Source: Phyto melanocephala
Taxonomy: Eukaryota > Arthropoda > Insecta > Diptera > Rhinophoridae
Assembly: GCA_941918925.1 (NCBI GenBank)
Contig: OW799236.1
Location: 63,172,485-63,236,484, forward strand
DNA length: 64,000 bases
Direction: 5' to 3'
A program made the position numbers and the translations under genes. Below, one piece after another: positions 42,564 to 54,069 of the stretch (position 1 is its first letter; every line of letters begins with the position of its first letter). Under the pieces are notes generated by a model, which worked only from the letters and a program-made list of their open reading frames with translations, was not told where the DNA came from and ran no database searches.

Positions 42564-43535
42564 TAAAGCTTTGTACAGACGATGCAAACAATTTGCAGCA
42601 AGTTGATTGCTGCAAACAAATTTGCGTGTATTAACAGTTAGGAGAACATTTTGCTGCAAAAACAAAGTTTTCAATATCTGTTTGTCGGAATATTTTTTGC
42701 TCGTCGTCTGAATACGGTACTTTTCCGAACTTTTGATTGCGGCATTTGATTGCTTATTTGCATGCGCTGTTTGCAAGCAGTTGTATTATTGCTGCAAACA
42801 AGAACACATCATTAATATGTGGGATCGGGATTTGACCAAAAAATTAATAGAAGAGTAAGAGAGTTACTCCGTCCTGTGGTATGTGTCTTCACCATACTAT
42901 AAAAACAAAAATAAAAAACAAACAAAAAATTGAAATTAGAATAAACTGGAAAAGTTTATCAAAATGTTTATTATTTTATATACATACTAGTAATTAAAAA
43001 ACGTAATGTCAGGGCTAATCGCTCATTTGGTGGAATCGCAGGGCGCATTACAGTTTTTTTTTAGTTATAAAATATTTAACTTTTCCTAATAAAAAGTTAA
43101 AATCATTGACGGACATCCGGAAAAAATTGAAATAGCTTGCTTCATCCTCATTTTCTTGTTCTTTTAAAAGGTTAGCATGAACGCCTTTTTCATTTCTTTT
43201 CGAAATCCACTTTCTCACCAGTACTTTCGTTTTTTTACCGACTCCAAACTTCTTTGTTTTTTACGTTTAATACAGCAATTCGTGATTTTTGAGTCGACAT
43301 AATTTAAACACGTATTTATTAATTGTCTTGCACAAAGAAACTGAAAACAAATGTGAATTCCAAAGCAATATATTGCACACAACAATTATGCAAAAATTTT
43401 TATGCAAATCGAAAACTGATTGAAGCAAGAAATTTTCATGCAATATTTGCATTGGTCTGAACAGTTGTTCAAACATTCGCTGCAAGTTATTCTCAACTTG
43501 CTGCAAATTGTTTGCATCGTCTGTACGAAGCTTTA
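42564..43535. mobile_element. PIF/Harbinger-type DNA transposon relic with long TIRs
   Basis: TAAAGCTTTGTACAGACGATG at 42564 and the reverse complement of 43535 (TAAAGCTTCGTACAGACGATG) form TIRs that continue through GCAAACAATTTGCAGCAAG. TAA and TTA sit at the ends, near the TWA duplication of this superfamily. The interior encodes a Harbinger transposase N-terminus on the minus strand; the catalytic part is deleted. Confidence 0.8.
42985..43302 (-). pseudogene. Harbinger transposase, N-terminal fragment
   Basis: VRKWISKRNEKGVHANLLKE and SYFNFFRMSVNDFNFLL, then after a one-base slip in an A-run RPAIPPNERLALTLRFLITS, form the characteristic N-terminal region of PIF/Harbinger (HARBI1-like) nucleases. 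The DDE domain that should follow is missing, replaced by about 400 bp of AT-rich TIR-proximal DNA. Confidence 0.8.
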
Positions 43536-43557
43536 GAAAAGATAAGTTTGAAAAGAA

Positions 43558-45327
43558 AACAAGTAAGAGCACTATATTCGGCTGTGCCGAATCTTTTATA
43601 CCCACCACCAATTTTGTATACATTTAAAGCACAATATTTATTATTTTGTTAATCGCTATGAAATAATCTATACTAAAATATGTATCACTTTCTTGGTAGA
43701 GGGTGGTTAAATTATAAGGGCCCATGTAAAAGGTGAACTACACCTAGTCTTTAAATTTGTTTTCTGCATTTCATTTCATATTTCTCAATCTCAAACTTAC
43801 TCAATTTGATCCGTAGAAAGATACGCAAATGAGCAACGCTTTAAAGTTATTCAGATTTTTTATAAAAATGGGCGTTCAAATCAAATCGCATTTTGTGCAC
43901 TTCGTAATTCTTTTGATCAACATAATCGTTCAAATTCGTCCACAATCGGGAGAATTGTAAAAGATATTTAAATTTCTGCAAAACAGGTCTGTATAAAATG
44001 TTAGAAAATCTGTGAATGCCTTCTTAGTTCGTTGAATGGGAACCACTGCTGGTTTTTGCGATAGTGTGGCAAAAGAGCAGTCAACCTCGCCTCATCATCA
44101 TGCCTAACAATTGAGCATCAACATTGTCATTGAAAATTAGGACCATCAGATAGAGGAGTTGCGCCAAGGATGTGGGGGGCCATTTGGCCGATATTTTGTT
44201 AAATACATATTTAATTGAACCATACAAATATTATAATTACAAAAAGAAATAATAATAATATCCTAAATAATTTGTGTTTTATTTAAATTCAATATCGGCC
44301 ATTAAAATTTAACCACCCTTAAAAACTTCGATATGATGGTAAAATGTTTTCGTAAATTTAGTCTTTTAGTGTAAGTGGGCGTTAAAGTAGGCGTGTCAAT
44401 AAAGTTTCTACTAATAAATACAATTTAGATATTTCAATATAGTCCTTAATTTTCCCAAAAACTTTGTTAATAGAGAAATTACATGAATTTAAGATAAACC
44501 GTTATATGGGAGGTAGGCGTTAACGTGGTCGTGTCACCTGAGCGGTTTTATGAGCTTTTAAATTTCATTAACGGTAGATAACGTAAAAAGTGGGCATTAT
44601 AGTAGGCATGTCAAAGTTGTTTTTGCTAATGAGTACAACTTAGATATTTCAATATAGTCCTTGATTATTCCAAAATCTTTATTAATAGAGAAATTATATG
44701 AATTTAAGTTACAGAAAAGCCTCTCACCAAAAAGCAAAGTGTGCAAAATTTCAGAATCGTACAACTAATTTTGTCCGTTTTATTAGGTTTTAAATTTAAA
44801 ATATACTGAAAAATACACTGCGCGGTATAAATTTTCGTACATTTTTATCTATAACTCCTTTCCTAATGCATAGATGTAAGCAACTTTTAGGGAGAGATAT
44901 TGTTTTGACTCGAGAAATATATATTCGAAGTTTCATGACAGTACGTTAATGCGTTTGGACACAATTCCATTTTATTCGATGTTCGAAGGACACGGTATTT
45001 TCGACCTACTCTTGCATTACGAGCTATAACTCACTTCCTATAACTCACTTCCTAATATTCCGATTTAGCCCATTTTCAACACCAAACAAACCTTGTCTAT
45101 AAGAAAGATTCTGGCAAAATTTGAGCCCCCTAGCTTTTTCGATGCGACCTCTATCGTGCTTTCAACAGACGGACAGACGGACGGACATAGCTAGATCGTC
45201 ATCAAATCAAACCCTGATTCAGAATATATATACTTTATGGGGTCTAAAATGGATATTTCGATGTGTTACAAACGGAATGACAAAATGAATATACCCGCAC
45301 CATTTTTTTTGGTGGTGGGTATAAAAA
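43558..45327 (+). mobile_element. DINE-like family B, copy B6, with mariner relic
   Basis: Near-complete: AACAAGTAAGAGCACTATATTC start, mariner relic at 43699-44320, GTGGGCGTTAAAGTAGGCGTG modules, GACGGACAGACGGACGG tract, ACTTTATGGGGTCTAAAATGG and a GGTGGTGGGTATAAAAA end. It lacks one or two of the internal modules present in copy B2. Confidence 0.75.
43699..44320 (+). mobile_element. mariner relic inside DINE-like copy B6
   Basis: TA-flanked GAGGGTGGTTAAATT and AATTTAACCACCCTT termini with the same helix-turn-helix scrap and internal deletion as in B1. It keeps the uninterrupted AAAACAGGTCTG that shows the empty site of the foldback MITE. Confidence 0.75.
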
Positions 45328-45527
45328 TGCTTATCATATGGTATATTGAGTATAATTACAATTGGTGGGTTATCAGCTACTTTCCGATTTTGAAAATGTT
45401 TTACACGGAAAATAGTTTTGTAAGATGGTGTAATTATGTTCAAAGAGTTACAAATTTGTTCGAAAATTTGTCCCAAGAGATTCTCAAGAAATTGAAACGC
45501 TGGTTTTTTCTTTTTTCTGGGTGGTAA

Positions 45528-46242
45528 TCAACTTGAACTGGTTTCGTTGTTTCTGGATCTAGGCGTTCTTTTTGACCCTAAACTAAATTTCAACAACCAT
45601 ATTGCTGTGATTGTAAATAAATCTCGTGGTGTTCTTGCTTTTATACAACGTTGGGCTAAGGAGTATACAGAACCACAAATAACTGTACGGTTGTACTCCT
45701 TATTAGTAAGACCTATTCTTGAATTCGGATCTATCATTTGGGATCCTTATACCAATTTTCAGAAGGATCGAATTGAATCTGTTCAAAAAGAATTTCTTTT
45801 ATTTTGTTTATGTCATACAACATGGGATCCTGATAGAAACATTTTGCCGCACACAACTAGACTTGCTACAATTAAGTTGAAAACGTTAGAAAGTAGACGA
45901 ATTATGCTAATGTAACTTTTATGGTGATCTTATTAAATGGTTCTGTTAATTCTGAATTTTTGCTAAGTAATATCTACTTTAATGTATGCACTTAGAGCTA
46001 CTCGGAATTTTACTTCTCTTTATCTTAGATGTCTTCAAACTAACTACGCTGATGCTGCCCCACTAAGGAGAATATCGAAAAACTATAATCATCTTTATAA
46101 TTTCATTGATTTTCTGTAAATGTTAATATAATCAAACGTAATATTATTCTGTCCTAAATGCTTGTAATTAGCTAAGTTTATTTATTTCATGAATTTTTTT
46201 GGTCTGTAAGGATTAAAAATCTAAAGACTTTTATTAAATATA
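45528..46242 (+). pseudogene. LINE RT thumb, C-terminus and 3' end (Jockey-like)
   Basis: LDLGVLFDPKLNFNNHI, RPILEFGSIIWDPYT and RIESVQKEFLLFCL form the RT thumb and connection. After a frameshift the last residues (APLRRISKNYNHLYNFIDFL, stop near 46120) are visible. About 100 bp of 3' UTR follow, up to the Helitron at 46243. Upstream catalytic blocks are absent: a 5'-truncated insertion. Confidence 0.75.
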
Positions 46243-47224
46243 CTAGCCAAATCCGGCGGGCTTTGCTACGCCCCTTAATGAATCGAAATGCATTCTGAAT
46301 TTTAATTGAATATCAAGTGCAAAAACCTAAAATCTATAATTTTTTTTATGGGCGTGGCATTGCCCACTTTTCTAGTCACGAAATTGTAAAGTCATAACGG
46401 CTCAATATGTGTGCAAAGTTTCGGAAGAATCGGTCCAGTGCAAGTACCTCAAAATTATAACTTTTTTTATGGGCGTGGCACTGCCTACTTTTCTAATCTT
46501 GAAATTATTTAGTCATGACAGCTCAATGTGTGTGCAAGGTTTCAGAAAAATCGGTCCAGTGCAAGTACCTCAAAATTAAAATTGTTTTTATGGGCGTGGC
46601 CCTGCCCACTTTCCTAATCACGAAATTGTAAAGTCATAATAGCTCAATATGTGTGCAAAGTTTCAGAATAATCGGTCCAGTGCAAGTACCTCAAAATGAT
46701 AACTTTTTTTATGGGCGTGGCACTGCCTACTTTTCTAATCTTGAAATTATTTAGTCATGACAGCTCAATGTGTGTGCAAGGTTTCAGAAAAATCGGTTCA
46801 GTGCAAGTACCTCAAAATTATAACTTTTTTTTATGGGCGTGGCCCTGCCCACTTTTCTAATCGCGGAATCATAAAGTCATGACAGTTCAATATATGTGCA
46901 AAGTTTCAGAAAAATCAGTCCAGTGCAAGTACCTCAAAATTAAAAATTTTTTATAGGCGTGACCCCGCCCACTTTTCTAATCACGAAATTTTTTAGTCAT
47001 GAGAGCTCGATATGTGTGCAAAGTTTCAGAAAAATCGGTCATGTGCAAGTAGCTTAAAGTGATAACTAATTATTTATGGGCGTGGCCCCGCCCACTTTTT
47101 TCCACCCATAAACACTCCCTGGTATGTGTACAACAACTTACCAAAGTTTGAGCCCGATCGGTTTTACAGTTTCGGAGTCTATAGCTAACACACACACACA
47201 GAGTTTCACTTTTATGTATACAGA
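46243..47224 (-). mobile_element. Non-autonomous Helitron, six internal units
   Basis: On the minus strand it starts TCTGTATACATAAAAGTG after A and ends ...GGATTTGGCTAG before T. It has a short CA/TG tract, six copies of the roughly 120-bp GTGGGC/GCCACGCCC unit and the GGGCGTAGCAAAGCCC hairpin region. It lies between a + strand LINE 3' end and a - strand LINE ORF1 scrap. Confidence 0.85.
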
Positions 47225-47227
47225 TAA

Positions 47228-47600
47228 ATAAAAAGTTCTCATCTTTATACATAGGTAAACCGTTGATTCGTATATCCAACGTCACAGTAAGGTTTTCTTG
47301 ATTTAAACATTTAAACTTTGTACATCAGCTTTTAATTGATTAATTTCAATATTAGTTGACTCTTATTCTGTCACTCTATCATTTAATTCTTCAACTTCAC
47401 TTTTCACATCGATTATTATTTAATTTTTTTAACCATCCAATTTCCGTTCAATTTCATTTACAAGGCTTCTCTTAATATCTGCAATCATATCTTTAATAAG
47501 CTCGGATTGTTCTCTTATACATATAATCATCTTGTCTTGAAAATTTAGAATCTAGCCAATTCCATAAACGACTGCGTGTGCAAGAGTCATTTGGGTTTGC
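47228..47600 (-). pseudogene. LINE ORF1 scrap with coiled coil
   Basis: DSCTRSRLWNWLDSKF, then a heptad-rich segment (EQSELIKDMIADIKRSLVNE; VKSEVEELNDRVTE), then DIRINGLPMYKDENF, the start of the RNA-binding domain found after the coiled coil in CR1/Jockey-type ORF1 proteins. Several stops and frameshifts. Cut at its 3' side by the Helitron. Confidence 0.55.
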
Positions 47601-47859
47601 AAAAATAAGATCAGCAATCAGTGTTGCCATAAAATGATAGAGAAAAAGTGCAAAACCTCGGAAAAAAAGTGCTTAAATGTTCTACAGTTCAAAAAGCAAA
47701 GTGCTAAAATTTTGCAATATTGTTTTTTTTTTTTTAAATTAAGTATCTATTCTTTTTTAATATAATAATTTGCAACATATGTATTTATATATCTACATAT
47801 TTTGTTCAATTAAATTCAATTTTATTAATATTATACTTACAAAAAAAAAGTGTCAACAA

Positions 47860-49440
47860 TTACTCAAATGCGGTATGAAGGTTAACAAGTTCAATCATAA
47901 AATTTTCTTCAAATACCAATTCTTTTTGATATTTTTCAGATGAACCAATTTTAATCAGAACATCGTCGATATATTGATGTTAAAGCAAGTGCTGCCACAA
48001 CAAAAAAATTTTTACAACCAAAATTCGCTATAAAAGTTACCAAATGAGAAAAAAATAACCAAATTTCAATATGTAGTATTTTTATTAAAGAACATTTATA
48101 ATGCATACATATTTATAATGTAACGCATGTGATTTGAATACAATTAATAATAATAATAAAAATAATAATAACAAAACAAATATAATTCTTTTACCTACAT
48201 ATATATGCATGCAGGTACCCTGTCTGAATAGGGTATAATAGTTTGAGACCACAGATTTACTTATTAAAAATTCTTGACTTGCAAGCAAAAGCTCATTTGT
48301 AAGATATATGCCAGTTGGAAGCTGATTAATTTTTTCTCGTTTAGTTTTCCGTTTTATTGTTGAATTTTGTTTTTCTTCGCACGTTTAGTTTTTGTATTTG
48401 ACAGCCGAACAGTATTTTTACACAACAACAACTTACGTGCATATTCTTTATAAAAATTTACTTTGAAAAATCTTTTAATTGAATGTTGCCGCCATTACAA
48501 AAGATAATCATTTCTGTAGTACAGAGTTGCGATCGTTTAGTAAATGAATTATTTTCAGTTGCCCTGGTAGCAATACTAAAAATTGAAGAACATAAAAGCT
48601 TAAAAAGTATAACATAAAAAATATGTACATGTGTATTATTATTTCGAAAAAAATAAACAAAATGAGAAAAATATTCACATCTCCATATTAAAGAAAAAAA
48701 TAACTACTTTTGGTTAGAAATAATCAAAAACGGCAGCCCTGGTTATAGCAACATACGTTATTTAGTTTAACGCTTTCCCTTATACTTATAACAGAACATA
48801 CAAGTTATGTGTTCGTTTTTGTTCTATATTTGCTTCTTATTAAGCCCATGAAACTAAATATACGCTCCAATTCAGCGTTTAAAAATGGTAAAACCAAAAC
48901 AGACAGCACAAAATCCGATAATTCTTTAAAAGGATTTTCATGAATAGAATTTCTAAATTGGTTTACTTAAATCCAGAACTCCGTAGTATCCATATTGGTA
49001 TGCCAGATTTGTTCAGTTATATAGCTCCACTGTTTTTGGATTTTATCCATTTCAGTTATACTAAAATTTATATCTTTTAAGGTACAAGTAAAAGGTGCCT
49101 TAATTTGTTTAAGGGTATTATCTATTGAAAATGTTAAAATTTTTTTTAATATCAAAATATTTTTGGGAAGCCGATATTTTAGATCATTTACAAGCGATTT
49201 TAAAAATGTAAACATATTTTTCTGGTGTGTCTTCTTCTTCAGAATATATTATATTTTTTTCTTTATTAATTTTTAACAACGTTTCGAAGTCATATCCAAA
49301 GTACGGATTTGGGAGCATATATTCTTAAAATATTTCCTATCTCCCGAAATTATGTCCATTAGCTTTGCCTTTATATTTATTTTACCAGCTATAACCTTTA
49401 CAAGAAAGAAAATATCATCTAAAATTTACATTTAAAAAAT
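47860..49440 (-). pseudogene. hAT transposase, C-terminal dimerisation region, interrupted
   Basis: Decayed coding sequence from 49440 includes LILKKILTFSIDNTLKQIKA. DTTEFWI, a stop, VNQFRN, and then FKELSDFVLSVLVLPFLNAE, LERIFSFMGLIRSKYRTK, the classic hAT C-terminal dimerisation block, follow (about 48970-48800). The frame runs to 48750, is cut by the 755-bp hAT element at 47987-48741, and continues HQYIDDVLIKIG ... LHTAFE to a stop at 47860-47862. The catalytic RNase H-like part upstream is only weakly recognisable. Confidence 0.8.
47987..48741. mobile_element. Small non-autonomous hAT element, 755 bp
   Basis: Ends AAGTGCTGCCAC (47987) and GGCAGCCCTG (to 48741) are inverted. The flanks GTTAAAGC (47979-47986) and GTTATAGC (48742-48749) are an 8-bp duplication with one mismatch. 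It lies inside the hAT transposase pseudogene, whose frame resumes on the other side. Confidence 0.8.
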
Positions 49441-49490
49441 AATAGCTTGCATTTAAATTTTATATGGAAAAAGTGCAAAAAATGCCGGAT

Positions 49491-49723
49491 TACACAAGTT
49501 TACAAATTCCGGTCAACTTTTGAACCTGAACCGGTGATAACGAATCTAAATGTTATTTGAGTTTTTTTTTCGGTTTTTGTTTTTCAAGATTGGTTCTAGT
49601 TTTCGGGTTCTTGCATGTTGGCTGCACAGCACTGTAATAACGGCAATCAGCTGTTGGCATCGGTAGAAACGCCATTTCAATTGTAAACTTAGAGGTTCTT
49701 TGTTCCAAAACGTGTGCAAATGT
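49491..49723. other. Short unassigned interval
   Basis: No gene recognised. It separates the hAT relic from the nested complex. Confidence 0.35.
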
Positions 49724-50098
49724 ACACAAAAAGAAAAACCATGGTTACGACATGATTACGACGGTTATATTATTTTTTCTAAAACAATATTTGGTTGTCG
49801 AAAACAAGTAATAGTTATTTTTGTTTCATTTCATCATACTTATATTTGGTCACTATAATGAAGCATTTGTTTGAATTGTATCATTTATTTATTTATTTAT
49901 TTGATTTCAATACATAAGAAGCCTACAAGGCCAATAATACATGTATCGTTATATAAATATGTATGTCTAATAAAACATATGTTTGTATAATAATTAAAGT
50001 AAAGTAATATATAATAAAGTTAGATAATAATAAAGTAGAATTTTAACTACATATAAAAATAAAATTGAAAATAGCTCCCCAGCCATATAAATATTACA

Positions 50099-50182
50099 TC
50101 AATAATAACAGGCAAATAATAAATTCACCAAATCATAATACCTATAACCAGAAATTAGAAAAAAAAATGTTATAAGTTTTCT
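50099..50182 (-). pseudogene. ORF2 C-terminal end of the PHD-type LINE beyond the LOA insertion
   Basis: Continues the frame interrupted at 54403 (KKKLLDYLI... then ...NRKLITFFFLISGYRYYDL) and ends with a stop at 50099. The join is visible from the duplicated ATTAAAATAAGG. Confidence 0.5.
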
Positions 50183-50194
50183 ATTAAAATAAGG
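50183..50194 (+). repeat. 12-bp target-site duplication, left
   Basis: ATTAAAATAAGG, identical to 54392-54403. Confidence 0.9.
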
Positions 50195-50331
50195 TTGGTT
50201 GGTTGGTTGGTTATCGTGGTAGTTCGCTGCACGCCAACAGTCAAGTAGAGTCTGTATGACTCCGTTTTGACAGGACCACATCACTCGTCAGCTTCCAGGG
50301 TATCTCAGAATAAAATCCAAGAGTAAGGGTA

Positions 50332-52787
50332 CTAGATCCACCCCGTGGCCCTGAGGTATCTCAGTAGATAATTCAGTCCAACTTCAGATATCGCAGAGAG
50401 GCCATCTAGTATATGTTCGCCCAGAAATCTGTGTCTCTTAGCCGCCAGTGCAGGACATTCGCAGAGAAAGTGGAAAACCGATTCCTCCTTCTCTCTATCC
50501 AGATAACTGCGACAGTGGTCGTTCGATGGGAGTCCGAGCCGACTTGCATATTTGCCTAACATTCAGTGACCCGTCAATACCGCCAGCAACCTCGATATGT
50601 CCCTCCGACTTCGACTGGTAAGTTGCAATGTACGTCGTGCATCAAAAGAGGGCCACGTAAGCCGTGCCACCTTACACGTGCTCAGCCCACGACACCTGTT
50701 ATCAGCCTTCCGGAGAAAGTGTCTGGAGATTCTGCTTTTAATAGTCCCCAACGGGATTGCAACTGCAATCGCAGTAGAGATATTCAGAGCAGATCCTCCC
50801 CTGGCTAGCTCATCAGCACGCTCGTTACCATAGTGGCCCTTATGCGCAGGAATCCAAACTAGAGTAACGTCAGCCCGCTGACCAAGCCTTGATAGTTCCT
50901 TTCTACATTGGCCAACTAATTTAGATGTAGTAATGTATGACCTGAGTGACAAGAGTGCCGCCTGACTGTCGACAAATATACCAATGCTCCCGTGGATATT
51001 CCCGTCATTCAGTATCCTACATGCTTCCCTGATAGCGAGTACTTCCGCCTGAAAAACGCTGCAATCATCCGGAAGACGGAAGGAGAGTTCAATCTCCGGT
51101 CCATCAGAGAAGACACCAGATCCAACACCACATTCCATCCTCGAACCGTCAGTATAGATCCTGGTGTCAAAGCTCCCCAAAAGGCGACCCCCATTCCACT
51201 CTCTCCTGGAGGGAATAAGAACTCTGAACGCCCCATCAAAATCTAGGGCGTAATGTAGTCAGAGGGTTGATTCACGCTCGAAGGCATCGTGGCCAATATA
51301 CTCGCATGGCCATATGTCCTCGACCTCCAACATCCAGTCGCATTAAGCCTCACCGTACTACTTGCGGATGTGGCCAATATATGAATATATATAGGAACGA
51401 GATGCAACATAGTGTTCAGCAACTCCGAAGGACTAGTTCGTATCGCTCCCGTTATCCCAATGCATGCCGATCTCTGTACTCTATACAACTGGTCCACAAC
51501 ATATTTACGCCCCGTTGCAGTCCATCATACCAGAGATCCATAAGTGAGAATCGGACGTACTACGGCTGTATACATCCATTTAACCATGTTGGGGGTAAGT
51601 CCCCATTTCCTACCAAACATCTCACGACACGTGTAGTAGGCCACCGTAGCCTTCTTCAGCCGTAGCTGGACGTTCAGCTTCCATGACAATTTAGAGTCCA
51701 GGATAATACCCAGATATTTCGCCCTATCCGATAGAGGAATTTCGCAGTTCCCCAACCTCGGTGGTCTGAAGCTCGGAATCTTGGTCTTTGTTGTGAACAG
51801 TACCAGTTCCGTTTTACTTGGGTTTACTACTAGACCGCTGTCCGTGGCCCAGTTTCTTCGTAATCTCAAGGCATCGGACATGATATCGCTAATCACGTCC
51901 GGAAACAGTCCCGATACTAGTATCACAACTTCGTCCGCATAAGCCACGACCTTTATTAAGCTATTGTCCAGTTCAATAAGAATCTTGTTAACAACAATCG
52001 AATCTTCGATAACTGGCATTTTACCCAATTTACGCTTTACGACCCCATTGAACTTAAACCAGTCAGTTCTTCTTGGGTTCCGAAAAAGCGGTGTCGTAAT
52101 CCCGTCACGAAGTCTAATCTCGAAGAGAATCCAGTTATGATCGGAAAAAGACCTCTTACTGGGTACCCTCCACCTATCAATTGATATCCTAGACTTACCA
52201 TTCACGAGTGTAATGTCCAGTACCTCCTCCCATCCATTGTAATTAACCGAACTCGGAAAAATGAATGTTGGGGTGTTACCAGAGTAACATATACTTAACT
52301 TGTTAGTATTGATGAAATCAAGGGTATACTCACCACGTTCATTAATCTCAGTGCTGCCCCAAATCGTGTGCCTTGCATTGGCATCGCAGCCCAGGACTAT
52401 ATCGTCAGATACCCCGATTGAGGCTAGGAGATTACTAACTTCCACTGGCGGAGTAGGCTTCTCATGCGCCATGTAGCTCGAGGCAATTATGAAGCTTTCT
52501 CTGTTTGGCAGTACGACCCTTGCAACTGTAAGGTCCGCTGAGCTAAGCTGCGTACAAAGAAAAATTTTAATATTCTTTTTGGCAATAAGACATGACCTAG
52601 GCTTACCACAATCTTTTGCGTAGAGTACTTTGTATAATGAGGACGGGAACCCTTTTACCACCAAGTTGACTACCCAGGGTTCCTGCAATAGTCCAATGTC
52701 CAGATCCTCCTCAGCTAAGAGCATCCGAAGATTATCTGTAGCGCATTTCGAGTGCTGCAGATTAATTTGGACTATTTTAAGTGCCAT
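50332..52787 (-). pseudogene. ORF2 of LOA copy 2 (endonuclease, RT end, RNase H), with deletion
   Basis: The first 420-codon frame (52787-51525) holds a well-kept endonuclease: VQINLQHSK, IGLLQEPWV (catalytic Glu), LGCDANARHTIWGS and SKRSFSDHN. It passes directly into the RT catalytic box, here VVAYADEVVIL (YADD changed to YADE), and thumb (AKYLGIILDSKLSWKL). About 300 RT residues are deleted in frame. Slips near 51505 and 51240 lead to the connection region and to RNase H (YTDGSRMECGVGSGVF, Glu in VFQAEVLAIREA, VDSQAALLSL, WIPAHKGHYGNERADELA). A TGA at 50563-50565 precedes the C-terminal zinc-like block (CRSYLDREKEESVFHFLCEC). Confidence 0.85.
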
Positions 52788-52791
52788 TCTG

Positions 52792-54069
52792 TTACTTAGT
52801 GGACAGTTCCGAGAGGCTCATCCCAGACAGCAGAGCGTTGGCGGCTTCAACGACATCCCCTTCACCTGAACCTGTTGGTCGGAATACCTTCACCTTTGCT
52901 TCCCGCACACCGAAAAACAGTTTGAAGCCCGTCTTTTCGAGCTTCATTGTTGCCGATTCGGTGATGGCGAGGGTGAGGCATGTGTGGTTATCACCCTGCT
53001 CGGTGCGGATGATCAACCAATCATCCATTGGGATACTAGGGTTCTGAATCTTCAGACACTCCAGCATCTTTTGAGCATCGGCCTTCATCTTCGGTAACCA
53101 AATCCTTGCCCGAGGTCTCATTGGAATCTCTTCAGCAGGGATGAGCCTAAGTCTTAAGCCTTCCCAGTCACCGCTTATCTGAGCAATGCACTTGCTGAGA
53201 AAGTCCTTTGAGAACTCGTCCAAGCACTTGATTACTGTAGCCCCGGTGTATCTCGCCGGAGTCAAAACAGGGAGCCTGTCCAGTCTTACTAGTGAGCACG
53301 TAATCCATAACGAGCTCTGCTAGTTTAGACTCTATGGCACCCCATTCTGTTACTACAGGACTGAAGGCACCATCCTTTTCGTTTGCCAGGGCCAGAATGA
53401 GATGGTTTTTTACCACTTCATTAAAGGGGCGCCTGGCAGATGTCGACGTAGCGTTCGTGGCTAGTCACGGAGTGGTCTTTTTATCGGCGACCCTTCTCCT
53501 TTTGGGCGATTTACCTCCCTCTGTCTGAGATCGGTTTCGCTTGGACTCACCTCAGTAGTTGCCTCTTTAGATGTGCTGGGTAAGGAATCCTTAAACTTAA
53601 GGTACTCATCTACCACATCCTGGTATTTGACGCGATCTTCCTCGTCGCGTTCATGGGGGATACCATTGGCGGTATTCTTGGCTATCTTGTCAAGAATAAA
53701 AACCGCCTTCTTGTGTTTAGCCTTGAGGATGTCATTCTGACTTCTCTTTCTTTGTTTCCTCCTCTTCAATTTGTCGTCAACCTTGACGTCGAGTTGAAGG
53801 GTATTAGAAGGAGTATTGGAGGGCAGCAGGGTGCTATGAGTGGCTCCCTCTCTGCCTAATAAGTCGACCAACGTCTCTTGGCTAGAGGCCAGAAGGTCGT
53901 CTTCAGATGAGATACCCAACTCATCCGATTTAATTTTCTTTTGTTGCTGTGTTTTTTTTTCATTATTAATTTTTTCCATATTTTGGTCCCACGAGTGAGC
54001 ACGTAAAGGGATGGACCATCCACGCAGTGACGGCGTACGTGGACTGGACGAATAATACAACCGGCCCAT
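52792..54069 (-). pseudogene. ORF1 of LOA copy 2
   Basis: N-terminal frame (54069-53461) is low-complexity and basic with a KLKRRKQRKRSQ cluster near the middle. A slip at about 53470 leads to ATSTSARRPFNEVVKNHLIL and EWGAIESKLAELVMDYV. Another near 53260 leads to ARYTGATVIKCLDEFSKDFL and IQNPSIPMDDWLIIRTEQG, the region I associate with DUF4780. The stop at 52792-52794 is 5 bases before the ORF2 ATG. The translation start is uncertain: ATG 53971 (MEKINNEKK) fits as well as 54069. Its likely role is RNA binding. Two frameshifts inactivate it. Confidence 0.75.

Larger units (their letters stand above)
47619..49490 (-). mobile_element. hAT-type element 3, degenerate autonomous copy
   Basis: One end is CAGTGTTGCCATAAAATG (47619). 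Both end regions carry AAAAAGTGCAAAA motifs (47640-47700 and 49468-49482), but the right TIR is decayed and no 8-bp duplication could be shown. The interior encodes a hAT transposase C-terminus on the minus strand, split by a smaller hAT element. Confidence 0.65.

Noticed and set aside
50566..53859. Several plus-strand frames of 60-130 codons opposite the LOA LINE
   Set aside because: Antisense to clearly recognisable ORF1, endonuclease and RNase H; GC-richer coding DNA leaves long antisense frames open.
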